DNA of 64,000 nt from Inia geoffrensis (lineage: Eukaryota > Chordata > Mammalia > Artiodactyla > Iniidae): the NCBI GenBank assembly GCA_036417435.1, contig CM070901.1, positions 62,616,501 through 62,680,500 on the forward strand. The letters are read 5' to 3'. Made by a program: the position numbers and the translations under genes. A model generated the notes under the pieces. It was not told where the DNA came from and did not search any database. It was given only the letters and a program-made list of their open reading frames with translations. This document shows, piece after piece, positions 23,225-34,984 of the stretch (position 1 is the stretch's first letter; every line of letters begins with the position of its first letter).

Positions 23225-23370
23225 TATAAGGGGACCTCACATAATCCCAAAACAAACCTATTTAGGGTAAACATTTTTCACATTTTAGATAAGCAAGCTG
23301 ATTAGATAAGTAATGTGCTCAAGGTCACTTGAGGTCACGAGGGCAGGCGCTGGTAGAATCAGGGCTCCCA
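23225..23370 (-). mobile_element. MIR SINE, antisense, diverged
   Basis: acctcacataatcccaaaac, ttttagataagcaagctg and gtgctcaaggtcact follow the antisense MIR order. Confidence 0.5.
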
Positions 23371-24329
23371 GCTTCTGCCCTAGTGCCGTCCCGAGCCAAG
23401 TGCATGGTCAGCGCCAACCCGGGAAAGGAGGTGGGGATGCCAGAGGTCATCCTCAGAGAGCCACGTGCTCAGAGCCATTGAGCACCCCAGGGTCAGTCGG
23501 CACATGGGCACTTTGGGGGGCATCATTTATGGCCTCTGAAGACAAGGGAAGGTAGATAGAAACATCTAAATATGTTCAACAGAAGCAAAGAGAAATTTTT
23601 TCAGGGTGTCTGATTAAGACAAAATAAATAAGGCCATGTGCCACGTGATGGCACCTTGGTGGCTGGCTTCCTCTCTTGAGACCTGACCTTTCCAAGCTGG
23701 CGTGTGGGCAGTGTCAGGCCTGGGTGCTCAGAGGCTGTCAGGGGTCTGGCTAATGGGAAGCAATAAATCAGCATCCTCAGTCAGCAAGCTCAGCAGCATC
23801 CTGAGGGGTCATGCAGGCCAAGGAGGTCATGGCTTGAGGGCATGAGTGGTGACAGGGACAGCCTTTGGCAAGCCTGGGAACTGCCAGAAACAGACAAATG
23901 AGATGTTCCTTTGCCCTAGGCATGGGCGGGAGGAAGGGTTCTGGAGCTGGTATGTGTGGGGAGGGAGAGGCTTGAAAGAGAACAGGATGTGGCCTTCTCA
24001 TTCTTCCCCCTCCCAAGAGCCACGAGCTGAGCCTCCATTCCAAACTGGCAGCCTCCACGGCTAAGCCTGGGGAACTCACTTCGAGATCAGGTTTTAAGCG
24101 ACCCAAATATTTGAGACTCCTTTTCAAACTTCCATAAATAGCCTTCACCTTGTCTAAGGAAGGAGAAGAGATTTGTGCCAAAAAACTAAACCCAAACTCC
24201 TGTTGAAGATTTCTTCTTGGCCTTCAGAGCCAGGGAGTCTGTCTTGCTGGAACATGTGTACACTTTAAGGAGTGGGCAGGTATCTGCTTATTGTCTGTCT
24301 CCCCCCGAGGCCATGAACAACATACTCAA

Positions 24330-24530
24330 CTTAATGATGATCAACTTAATGTTGAACACTTATCCAGTGCTAAGTGCTTCGTATGCACTGTCTAAGAGAC
24401 AGGTGCCATGCTTTCCCCATATTAGAGATGAGGAAACAGAGGCCCAGAGAGGGTAGATAACTTGCCCAGCATTACCCAGCTCATAAGTGACAGAGCCAGG
24501 GTCAGAAACCAGAATTCCAGTGATTCCTTA
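24330..24530 (-). mobile_element. MIR SINE, antisense
   Basis: ttagagatgaggaaacagag, gataacttgcccagcatta and aagtgacagagccagggt are clear antisense MIR landmarks. Its 3' part resembles the sequence class that gives human miR-921 (see findings). Confidence 0.75.
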
Positions 24531-24964
24531 TGATGTTTCACTGCCACATTAAGAACGAATGATTGCACGATAGAGTGAATGAATGAGCAAATGGATGAGC
24601 AGGGAGCATTCAGGGTATTTCCTGAGTGCTTGCTTTTGTCCTTGCTGTGGGGACCTGGGGAACAAAGGGTTGAAATCACTTTGGAAACAACCAGCCTCCT
24701 CACCTCCCAGCTGGTTTGCTCAGCTGGTCAGGGCATGTTAATGAGATCGGGGTCTCGGGGCCAGACCCAGGAGGCCATCCCAGGCACCCAGGTCAGCACT
24801 CTGCCCTTCCAGCTGCCTTGCACATGACCGCTTCCAGCTGCCAGTCATAGCAGAGTCTAGATCACAGGGCAGAGAAACAGCTGCAAAAATGCCAGTGGTG
24901 GGTCAACAGAGTCCTCCTTGACTTGGGAGTGTCAGGGCCCTGTGGGCAATCGTCTGGCTCAGCT

Positions 24965-25090
24965 GCTCATTTTACAGATGGGGACACTGAAGCCCAGAGA
25001 GGACACTGAACTCCAGCGAGGGAGTGCTGGAACTGGGCCTCAGACCCAGGTCCCTCCGACTTCACAGCCAACGTTCTTCACCACCAGGCC
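24965..25090 (-). mobile_element. MIR SINE fragment, antisense
   Basis: ttttacagatggggacactg and tggaactgggcctcagaccc fit antisense MIR. Confidence 0.6.
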
Positions 25091-27759
25091 GCACCAGACC
25101 TGAGGGGGAGCAGGTTGCTCACTCCATGGGTCAAGGCTGGGGGCACCCCTGGTCTGTAAAGCAGTCATCAGGGGTCACCACCACCTGTTTTTCCACCCCT
25201 CCCCGCCCCCCGTTTGCTGAGGGGCCGAGTCTGTGGGCAGAGATGGCCACGGGCCCAAGGGGGGAAGCAGCACAGCCCTGGGCCGCACAGAGAGGAACTC
25301 AGATGGGCCCAGGGGATGTCTACACAGTTGCCAGGAGCAGAGAAACCAGCCTTTTCCCAGTGTCCATAGGCAGTGATTAGCAAGCCAGAAAACAGAGGGG
25401 CTCCCCAGAGACGCCCATCACAGATGGCAGGAAATGGGAGGGCTTGGCAGCCCGGGGGAGGAGGGGTGTATGGAAAAATTGGAGACTGAGATTCAGCGTG
25501 GATGCCCAACAACCCAGAAACCCTTTTCTCCACCCCTCAACACCACCACCCCCACCCAGGCCAGGTGCTGATGCCATCCCTGGGCCCCTGGGCCCTGCCC
25601 ACAGGCAGGCAGGTTAGCTCCATGGCCCCTGGCAGCTCCAGAAGAAATGGGATCCAAGTGGTATCAGAGATGACAGATTGTGAGGGGGCCAGGGCCCTCC
25701 CCTGACAGCAGGGCTCAGCTGGGCGGCCCCTGTGGAGCAGAGCAGATGGGGGTGTCTGAGAGGGAGATCCTAGCAGCCTGGAGACTCTGTTTCTGTTGTG
25801 GCTTTTAGTTGGGTTTTCTCCATTTTCTTCCCCCCCTTTTATTTTTTGTGAACTCGATACATTTTAGCACAGGGACATGAGCCAATTGTCCTGTGTCTGC
25901 TTACCCTAAAGGAGGTGGGAGGTGGGGAAGGGCAGGAGCCAGCGGGTCGGGGCTACAATACAATCTGCTTTGCCCTTGTTGGGATCTGAAGGGGCCGAGT
26001 TTGTGCCTCCGAGCAGCCTGTCTGGCTGAACCCAGGATCTTTGCACCACTCCAGACTGCCTTTCACGAGGAAGACTCTGGAAATGTCAGGGGGTCTGCCT
26101 TCCCCATACACAGTCCCATTCCAGCTTTGGCCCTCCCTCTCAAAACTTGCACTTGGGACCTACCCCTGGCCCTCCCTGGAGGCCTCCCTGGAGGAGGAGG
26201 CACCTTTAGGTCTCCTGGCCTCCTTGGGACTCTCCCCATCGTCCCACCAACCTAGCTTGGCCTTTTCAAGGCCTGTAACTCTCAGGGCTCCCTGTACCTG
26301 TCTGATCAGCCCTGCTACCTGATTTTCCAGTATTTGAAGTATATGAAGTCTATTTTTCAGTATATAAAGGCTCTGCCTGCCTTCGTCCCTGTCCACCACT
26401 TGTGCTGTCTCTGTGTCCATCTCAGTGTCTCCCTGCTTGCTCTCTGACCCTCTGGTTTCCCTGCTCGGGCCAGGCACTCTTCAAGCTGCTGGGTCTCAGC
26501 TGGACGCCTGCCCCCAGGCCCCCTCTCCTCCTGGGTCCTCCCTGTTGGGCTTACCCTATCCCTCTGAGGGAAGAGGCACAAATGCAGAGGGGGCTGCCGC
26601 CGGGGGAGCCCATGAGATCGTCTGTCCTCCTTGGACCTTCTGAGACTGCACTGGGCTTCCACTCTTCATCTCATGAGTGAGGATGATCTTTATGAGGAAA
26701 ATTTCTTGTGACTTAAAGGGGCAACTAAACTAAGTTTAGTTAGTTTAGATGGTTCCCCTAAGGTAACCATCTCCAGGCAGGTGGCCAAGCTGAGTGGCCC
26801 CAGCCGAGAGGCTTCTGAGACGCAAGGGGTGGGTAGGAGCTGGGAATGCCAAATCGGCCCCTCTGTGGTCGAGGCAGGCATCCTCCTGCACTGGCCAGTG
26901 CCGGCTCCTCTCAAATGTCTCTGGACAGCTTGTCTTTTCAGGACCTGAATCCCACAGGGAATCCAGACCAGCTGGGTACCGGTGGGGTTGCTTAGTCACT
27001 GTTGAAAAGACTTTCAGAGATGGACCTGCTGCATACTGATACCAAGAGTTGGACCTAGAGAAAGGCTGACGGAAAAGGGGTCACGGTGCAGATGTAGTGC
27101 TGAGGGCCCGTTTCTCCCTCAGTAACCACCAGGCCTCAGTGCCAAATGGAAGGGGGGAATTTGTCCACATGAGGAAAGGTGCATTTGCTGACATGAGAAA
27201 GTTTTCATGGAAACCCTGTCTGTCGACCTTAGGATCTGTACACCGTTACTTTTTTATGAAAAGGCCAATGTCTTTTGCCGAATGGATGAATAGTGGCGCA
27301 GGTCCAGCGCTGAAGCCGAGACCTCGGGCACAGCCCCCATGGGGGACTGTTTGCGACCACTTAGAGTTTAAGACGGTTTCCTCTCCACTCACATGAGGCC
27401 ACAGTTTCTGCGGTTTGTATCAATGTCTTCAGACTCAGGATTGAGGAGTCATAGGCCAGGTACCCCACAATTGGACAAGCAACCACCATTGAGCCCAGAA
27501 GAGTAGGGATGCTTCTAGGTCAGAACACAGGCATGTTTAGGTGGTTATTCTAAGGAGGAAGTCCCCTACTTGGATGCTGAGAGGTTTTTTTTCCGGGATT
27601 TTCCCTCAGCATCTGGTGCTTCCTGGAATGTCTGGGCACCAGGTTTGGGACCTAGAACTACACGCTAGTGTTGATGACTTTCCACGAAAAGGAAAAGCAT
27701 CTTGGGGTGTTGTCATGCCATTTTGAAAGAACAAAGGCATTGAAAAAGTATTCTCTTAG
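25091..27759. other. GC-richer intron sequence without recognised repeats
   Basis: A 2.6-kb stretch unusually free of interspersed repeats. It includes a TATA-like tatataaagg at 26361-26370 and two neighbouring hairpins at 26725-26770. No gene is supported; the 90-130-codon frames overlap each other on both strands. Confidence 0.45.
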
Positions 27760-27970
27760 GGGCTTCCCTGGTGGCGCAGTGGTTGAGAGTCCGCCTGCCA
27801 ATGCAGGGGACACAGGTTCGTGCCCCAGTCCGGGAAGATCCCACATGCCGCGGAGCGGCTGGACCCGTGAGCCATGGCCGCTGAGCCTGCGCGTCCGGAG
27901 CCTGTGCTCCACAACGGGAGAGGCCACAACAGTGGGAGGCCCGCGTACCGCAAAAAAAAAAAAAAAAAAA
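27760..27970 (+). mobile_element. CHR-type SINE, sense
   Basis: Full-length copy from gggcttccctggtggcgcag to a 19-base A-tail. The A-box-like ggcgcagtgg and B-box-like ggttcgtgcc of its tRNA ancestor are visible. An imperfect duplication, aaaagtattctctta versus aaaagttttatctta, flanks it. Confidence 0.92.
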
Positions 27971-28325
27971 GTTTTATCTTAGAAACACCTCTGGTTAAAT
28001 GGAAGCAGAGTAGCCAGAGAAAAAGAAGTGGGTGGAATGGTCAGGCTGTCTTCCCTGGGACAGGTCAAGGGCTAAGTATATATCCAGAGTTCAAGAGCGC
28101 AGACTAATTTACAAGGTAACAAGGAACTCCTGAGCTGTTATAACTCTACATGCAATCATTTCCAGTCTCAAGTGTTCATTTTCTTCGGATGCCATCCGCG
28201 TTTGTCAGCGGTGTGATATATGCATGACCCAGGACAGAACTGAGATGGGTCTCCCTGGGGGAAATCACTTTCCACGTGAGTTCAAAATCCCCGTTCCAGG
28301 TCACTCCATCCAACTTCTGAACATT
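27971..28325. other. Intron sequence, nothing recognised
   Basis: No gene or clear repeat. Confidence 0.4.
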
Positions 28326-28329
28326 TCTG

Positions 28330-28570
28330 ATTGGCTTCTATGTATGCTTTAAATGAATGTGTTTTCACTATTTCTTATGTCCGTAAGCTCAAGTTTGTTA
28401 GCTGTGTTATACAAATATTCTATATTCTTGCCAAGTTTTATCTGCTTGATCTATCAATTACTGAGAAAGTCTGTTGAAATTTCTCCCTCTTGCTTGTGTG
28501 TTCATGACTCTTCCTGCAGGGCTGTCCACTGTTTCTTTGTACATTTTGAGGCAGAGCCTGTTTACCTCTT
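28330..28570 (-). mobile_element. Ancient L1 fragment, antisense
   Basis: gcttgatctatcaattactg, agtctgttgaaatttctccc and ctttgtacattttgaggcag resemble the reverse complement of an old L1 ORF2 region. Confidence 0.5.
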
Positions 28571-29535
28571 TGGTTTTCAGTTTCCTCTTCATTTCTCACC
28601 CCTGGGGGTTTATTTTGCAAGCTCAACTGTGGATTCAGTAAGAAATTTGTAATGGAGGCTTTTTCGAGATATTTAGTCTACCACATTATGATTTGCTTAC
28701 TAGATCCGTCTGTCCCTCAACCATAGACAAAGCTTTCAGTGGCTACTTTTTCTGGTTTGAATGAATGTCTTTCAAAGCAAGTTGTCTGCCTAGGCAAGGC
28801 GTGTTGATAAAAAGAGCTGAGGTTTCTTAGCACTCTGACGCTGGGGGTGAGAAGGAGAGCCAAGGCACTGTGGGGATCTTGGGTCCACAGCTAAGGACGA
28901 GAGAGCCCGTCAGACCCCCCCTGGGCACTGGGCACGGCTGACGGGCGCAAACTGCTCTCTCCGCGGACCCAGTGTCTCTGCGGTGTGGTAAGCGACTGCT
29001 GAATGACCACTGCATTTGCCACCCATCTGTACACACTTCAGGGCCCTGAGTTGGCCTTGACAAGCTAGAATGTTCAGCTGGAAGAGAAGCTGCTTTCCTG
29101 AAGAGCCTCAGGACCCCGCTCGAGCACAGCCATCCTCGGTGTCTCTCTGCAGCATCAGAGGCCCGAGCTGGCTCCAGGATTCCACGCTCTTCTTCCTCGG
29201 GCCTTACCCCCGAGGCTCATTTTGCACTGGCATTTGGCTTCTGGCAGTTCATGAGCTTGTTTTGCCTCCTTCTCTTCCAGATGGCTCTGAGAAGGACCAA
29301 CGGGAGGCGGGAGGGTGGGAGGGAGGTGGGGTGTGCCTTCCAATAGCTGTCTGCTCTTTGGAAGGCATACCCAGGGACCCCTGAGAAGGCGCACATGCCT
29401 GGCATGGCCCTGGCACTCAGCAGGCTGATTCTCTCCAGAGGTGGAGGCAGGAGAGGGGGGATTCCCTGCATTGAGCTATTCAGGGCTGTGGACATCTCAA
29501 GGTGGCTGGGACCACGTAAAGCTAGACTCCGATGA
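28571..29535. other. Intron sequence, nothing recognised
   Basis: No gene or clear repeat found. Confidence 0.4.
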
Positions 29536-29539
29536 CAAA

Positions 29540-29735
29540 AGACTAGGCTAGCACTTCAGCATTTACAAAAATGCTTTCATGTATGTTACTTCTGTTAGAC
29601 TTCATGCTCACTCTTAGAGATGATATTATTGTCCACATAACCGGGGAAAACCAAGGCTCCATAAGCTTAAGCAATTTGGCAGGCTAAGTGAGGAAGTGGC
29701 CATACTTGCCATCTGATTCCAAATTGATTGCTCCC
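29540..29735 (-). mobile_element. MIR SINE, antisense, diverged
   Basis: gatgatattattgtccacat, accaaggctccataagctta and gtgaggaagtggcc follow antisense MIR. Confidence 0.55.
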
Positions 29736-29814
29736 TTTAGGTAGCTGATGCTGGAAAAAGAAAAAGCGATAGAACTTTGGAAGCTGAAAAGATGTTGGAA
29801 TTCCCGAGTCTGAC

Positions 29815-29940
29815 TCCTTTATTTATTTTTACAGGTTTAAAAAAAACCCAGATGTTAAAAGAGGTAAAAGGAATTGTCCAAGGTCATACAAAGAGTTAAG
29901 TGGCAGACCAGTTGAGATCCTCGAAGGATTGCGTTTATTT
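29815..29940 (-). mobile_element. MIR SINE fragment, antisense
   Basis: aattgtccaaggtcatacaa followed by agagttaagtggcagacc fits antisense MIR. Confidence 0.5.
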
Positions 29941-30289
29941 TAAAATTTTGTCTGTGTTTTTGATAGCAATTCAATTCCATGAATTGAGTTTTTTAAATGA
30001 AATCTTGTCATTTCTCTGGGAAACACACTCCAAAATGGAACAACAGTATACAGGAATGGCCTAGCCTAATAGACAACTGTATTGGGAAGAAAGGGTCTGA
30101 ACCACGATTGTCACCTGGGCCTCCTGACTCCAAGTGGTAGAATGAATTGTCTTGTCCCTCATGTTCATTTAGTACCCATTCAGAAATCTGAGCTGTGTCT
30201 TACCCACTTGACTGTCAGGGTAAGTCCTTTCCTAACCCAGATATCCGTCATTGTTTCATCACCTAATAGGGACAAGACAAACATGAGAT

Positions 30290-30460
30290 GCTAGGTGTTT
30301 TACACAAATGATACCTCATTTAAAGTTCATTTAAATTCATCTTATCTCTATTTCACTCATAGAGAAACTGAGGCTTTTGAAAGATGGTGTAACAGTGCTA
30401 GAACCAGAATTTAACACCAGGTTCAAAGGACTCCAAATCTATGCCCTGACCACCATTATT
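30290..30460 (-). mobile_element. MIR SINE, antisense, diverged
   Basis: gatacctcatttaaagttca, tagagaaactgaggctttt and gtgctagaaccagaattt fit antisense MIR. Confidence 0.55.
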
Positions 30461-30888
30461 AGTACATTATTGCTTCACCTAAAAGAGAAAAGTTAACTTC
30501 ATATTCCAGGCAGGGCTTGAGAATGCTGGGAACGGCAAATAATTTGAACATCTGATAACAAAACTATTGCAAGCACTCTTACCAAACTGCAGGCATATGA
30601 AAGGTATTTCAGGATTTATCTGTAAGCCAAAAAAGCCACTCTTGAAAGAATAGTATCAAAGGTTTGAATTCTTTGTGTTACCAGCTCTCTAGACCCTTCA
30701 CATCTTACCTCGTATTCATCTGGGGCTTCTACGTGGGTGGACCACAGAGTTAGAGAATCATTGTTGTAGTTGGTGTTGTTAAAGATGAAGCGTTAGATTA
30801 ATAGGAAGAGTGTGCCACAGTGGAGAAGGGCATGGCTTTCAGAGTCACTGGTCACTGAAAATCGCACTTCATTCCTCTTTGACTGAAG

Positions 30889-31350
30889 GCAATGTAGTGT
30901 TAAAAAGCATGGACCTTGGGCTTCCCTGGTGGCGCAGGGGTTGAGAGTCCGCCTGCCGATGCAGGGGACACAGGTTCGTGCCCCGGTCCGGGAAGATCCC
31001 ACGTGCCGCGGAGCAGCTGGGCCCGTGAGCCACGGCCGCTGAGCCTGCGCATCCGGAGCCTGTGCTCCTCAGCGGGAGAGGCCACAGCAGTGAGAAGCCC
31101 GTGTACCGCAAAAAAAAAAAAAAAAAAAAAGCATGGACCTTGCAGCCTCTGCACATAGGTTCAAATCCTGCCTCCACCACTTACTTACCGTGTAACTTCA
31201 GGTAGCTTAACCTCTCTGTGCCTCTGCTTCCCCATTCATAAAAGGGGGTAATAATAGTTCCTACATCATAAAGTTGTTAGGAAGATGAAATGAGTTTATA
31301 AAGTGCTTAGTTATAGAACCTGAGGCGTTGCAGGCACTATGTTTTTACTA
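30889..31350 (+). mobile_element. MIR SINE split by a CHR SINE
   Basis: The MIR starts before 30903 and resumes at 31131 with ggttcaaatcctgcctccac, cttaacctctctgtgcctct and gaagatgaaatgagttta. The two parts join cleanly once the inserted SINE and one duplication copy are removed. Confidence 0.8.
30919..31130 (+). mobile_element. CHR-type SINE, sense, inside a MIR
   Basis: Full-length copy with an A-tail of about 21 bases. The perfect duplication aaaaagcatggacctt lies at 30903-30918 and, overlapping the tail, 31126-31141. Confidence 0.95.
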
Positions 31351-31364
31351 CATTTTTTTTTTAA

Positions 31365-31470
31365 TGGGTGAACAAATAATTAGATGGACAAAAATTTACT
31401 GACTGCCTGGTATGTGCCAGGAACTGTGCTGGGAAGTGTTTCATACTGGGAAAAAAAACCTGCTGTGATT
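31365..31470 (-). mobile_element. L2 or MIR 3' end, antisense
   Basis: aaatttactgactgcctggt followed by atgtgccaggaactgtgctg matches the shared L2/MIR terminus. Confidence 0.55.
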
Positions 31471-32695
31471 GTGTAAAAGCCCTTTATCCAGCTGGATCAG
31501 ACAGCTGGTGTTTTGAGCACCTTGGTACTTGGCATTGCGCTGGGTCCATCATAAGCTTCGTGGTCAGGGAGCTCACCCAGAGAAGGGAGAGCCCTATAGA
31601 TGCGTAAAGACCAGTTGACAACCACCATTAAGTCGCCTTTTCCTCCAGCCTTCTCCGGGCAGAATTGTGCCAGTTCCCTAAAGCATCCTTATTGGGTCTA
31701 ACTTGCTCATCCGTGGACTCTGATCTCAGATAAGATCTGGCCTGAGCAGGCAGCAGCCACGAGCGGACTTCCCCAGGCCTCCGGCTCACTGATTCCCATC
31801 TGGGTGTTATTTTGCCGGCATTGTACCTGCTTCTTATCTCTGGAACCACAGTGTTCCAGTAAGAGACGCCAGCTGTTACCTTCAGCAACCCCTAGGACTT
31901 TGCTGGCTGTCCTCACCTCACACACAGCCTTCCCCGTGTCCACTGCTGGCTTACGAAGCTGCACTTGGTTCTTTGCTGACCACCTCTCTGCTCATCTCCC
32001 CCTAGATGTGATCTCGCTAAAACCCCAGGCAGGTAAGAACCAGACTCAGAACTCAAAGCCCTGGAATAAGGTTATGAGCTCAGAATTTCTAGGAACGCTG
32101 ATGGCTTTGTGTGTGTGCTTGGTGGCTGGGGATGAAACCTGCAAAGAGGAACTGTAGGTCATTATCACAATGTCGTAAACCGAGCCTGAGCACTGAATAC
32201 TGGGGAAGGCTAAGGAGCTAATGCTTCTAGAAGAGGAAGCCCAGGAATATTCCAGGCCCCACGAGCCAAAATGAAATGAGCACCAATGCTCAGGAGGCTC
32301 TTTGCCTCTGCTGAGAGGTTGACGGAGATGTCCCCCGAGACTCACTCCCCGCCGTTTGTCCACTTTGCCATCCTATTGGCCTTATGGCTTCTGAATGTGA
32401 GTGTCAGCTTAATGTGCCACCCCTGACCCAATAATCAATAAGGTTAATTCAGAGGTCGAAAAAGTGACTCAGACAGGATCCTCATAAAACCCAATGCTTT
32501 GTGGTCCCAGATGCCATAAAACCCTGAATGAAGAAGGTGGAAATTGGCCCTTGGGGTCAAAAGCCTTGTCAACAAAACGGCAGGGGCAGTAACTCTGAGA
32601 CATTAGTCCATTGAACTGAAGGCCTAAAGCACTCCCCTGAATTGTCCTCCGGGAAGATTCTGGCCCTTCCAAGCCATGTTACTAATAACCATCCT
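31471..32695. other. Intron sequence, nothing recognised
   Basis: Two short passages are alike: gtttgtccactttgccatcc near 32356 and gtttgtccactttaccatcc near 32899, each followed by ggc(c)t...ctgaat and tcagcttaatgtgc. They point to a small local duplication or an unnamed old repeat. No gene found. Confidence 0.4.
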
Positions 32696-32699
32696 TCAT

Positions 32700-32855
32700 T
32701 TTGGTAATAAAAGCTTACAGAGTGCTTTGGCTCATAACATTTGTTTTGCCTCTCAGAGTAACTATGAGACTAAAGGTAGAGAAGGTATCATTTCTCTTGC
32801 AAATGAAGAAACAAAGATTCAGAAGTGGTAGGAGTTGTCCAAGGCCAGAAAGGTG
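32700..32855 (-). mobile_element. MIR SINE, antisense
   Basis: aaatgaagaaacaaagattc and ggagttgtccaaggccag fit antisense MIR. Confidence 0.5.
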
Positions 32856-34465
32856 CAGGCATAGGCTGACAAAGTGTCTTCTGACCCATTTTGCACTGTT
32901 TGTCCACTTTACCATCCCACTGGCCTCCTGGGTCCTGAATTTGGGCATCAGCTTAATGTGCAGCCAACCAAGAAAAAGGGTCAATCCCCGTTCATTTGGA
33001 AAACTTGCAGAGATGGGCCCCATTGGGTGCCACAGATGTGTCAGACTTGAGCCTGTCTTTGATCATATACAGACCCAAGACTGGACATTCTGCTGACTTT
33101 TGCTAAGATAATGCTTTGTGGCCTCTCTTAAACTCATGAAGCAGCTGGAAGGGAACTGGGGGAAACATCTGACTCTTCCTTCACACAGCACAGAGCAGGT
33201 GAACGTCCTGTACCATGCAGGCCCTTCCACACACCCCCTTTGCCTACTGAGAAGCCCTCTTTTCCTTCGAAAGCCCAGGCAAAGCGCTGATGCCAAGCTG
33301 GCATCTGGTACCAACCTGCAGGATGCCCTGGAAGGCAGGATGCCAGATGTGTTCTGGAATGATGTTTTTTTTGCCATTCAGACAGGTTGGGCAGGTGGAA
33401 AATCATCCAAATGTAAAATCTTGCCTCAGTTCCATGTCTAGTAGGCACCTCTGACTTGGAGAGACGAACATGATAGCAACAACCTTGATGGAAGAGATGA
33501 GAGTCTGAGGCAGGGATGGTGATGACTGCAGTCCTTAGCATCCTGGGGATGTCAGACAAGGGTTCAGCTTTTTTTGTCCCAGGGCCATTTGGGGGCCACA
33601 TCCTTCACTTTGACTAGAATGGACTCAACCTAACCTGAGGGCATCCTCCCACGTGTCTTCTCTGGCAAAGTTTGAGATCCAAGGAACTGGGGGCTGATGT
33701 GTACCTTTCAAATGATAGTCAAGCCTGGCAGGTGTTGAGTCCCCCTAACACCCACCCCATCTCTGGCTCTGTCAAAGAAACCCCAAACTTCTTCCTTTCC
33801 TAGGCAGGGGCTTGGAAGAGGGAGTTGCTTTTTTTATGGAAAGATGAATGAATTCCTAGGAGAGCCTCTGGGTGAGGTGCCATTGTGGAGAACAGAGAGG
33901 GGGTCTCCCTGGAAGGTCCCTCCTTCCCCTGTGGGCTCTATACGTTTGATGTGATTTTTCCCCTTTGCAGCAGCATATTTTGCCCTGAGCAGTGTTAGTT
34001 TACACCTTGTTACTGAAGAAAATAGCTGAGGTTTGAGAAATAAACAGCCACCCACTCCCTGTCTGTCAAGAGCCAGTACAGCTTAAGATGAATGGGAGAC
34101 CTCTCTCTGCTCCCGTCTCCGCCTGCCGCCCCGTTACTCTGTGCGTCTTCCCACCCCATCATGAGGACAGCCAGCCTCCCTCCCTGTCCCTGCCTCCCAC
34201 CTTTCAGAACTGAGCTAATCCTTCAGGAAATATTTAATGTTCATATGCCTCCCTTGCACAGAAGCACTTTAAGGGTTCCTGTGATCCTGGATTTAAATCT
34301 GTCTCTTTCATTTCCTACAAATTTATTGCCATCTGTTGATTTCATTCCTGTGACACCCACATCAAGATCATTCATAAGGAGGATGAGACCCATTCCTAGA
34401 CCCCCTCTTACACACAGCTCCTTCCCATCCAAATGCCGGAGCATGCGTGGATCTGTGAAAACATA
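32856..34465. other. Intron sequence, nothing recognised
   Basis: No gene or clear repeat apart from the 32899 passage that resembles 32356. Confidence 0.4.
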
Positions 34466-34467
34466 TT

Positions 34468-34468
<1 letters not shown>

Positions 34469-34517
<49 letters not shown>
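34469..34517 (+). repeat. (CT)n(CA)n compound microsatellite
   Basis: Seven CT units pass directly into about seventeen CA units, nearly perfect and so probably variable between individuals. Confidence 0.95.
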
Positions 34518-34520
<3 letters not shown>

Positions 34521-34829
34521 ACAGACTGCAGACAGTCAGGCAATTTTACATTTTGGTATTTATTTCCTGAATACTTAACAGTAGAGACCTGCCAATCCGT
34601 TTATTCCTTGGGAACCCTGGTTACTGGACCCACTGATTCGGGTTCAGGATTTCACTGGTGACTTTTGTCAGCTGTTTTGGCTGCCTTATCATTACTTACT
34701 CCTTGATAAAATCTCCTTTTTTATTTTCATCAAAGGTAGGTTAGTAGGTTGTGTCTTATCTGTCCTCCAGGCCCTGTAGACATCTGTTCTTTCCCCATCC
34801 CTCCACCACCCCGCACCCCTGTGAGGTTT

Positions 34830-34925
34830 GTAGGATGTGGGTAAGGACTAAATGAGATGATCCATGCCAACTGTTTAGCATGGGGCCTGGTTAAGGGCTC
34901 CATACATATTATTATTGTTGGTGTT
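34830..34925 (+). mobile_element. MIR SINE 3' part, sense
   Basis: aaggactaaatgagatgatc, tttagcatggggcctgg and tacatattattattgttg match the MIR 3' half. Confidence 0.65.
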
Positions 34926-34984
34926 TTGGTATCTGCCAGTCTTGTTTAACATGACTTACTGAACTCATCTTTCTCGGATCTGTC

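Noticed and set aside
27756..27982. Repeated 80-100-codon frames with RSLCS-like or GSGRAGS-like text at several sites
   Set aside because: They are translations of the CHR SINE in either direction and carry no host gene.
30919..31130. tRNA gene suggested by A-box and B-box-like sequence
   Set aside because: The promoter-like boxes belong to a tRNA-derived SINE; no cloverleaf with intact anticodon arm is present.
34469..34517. CRISPR-like or other array of spaced repeats
   Set aside because: It is a plain dinucleotide microsatellite; no spaced direct repeats were found anywhere in this eukaryotic window.
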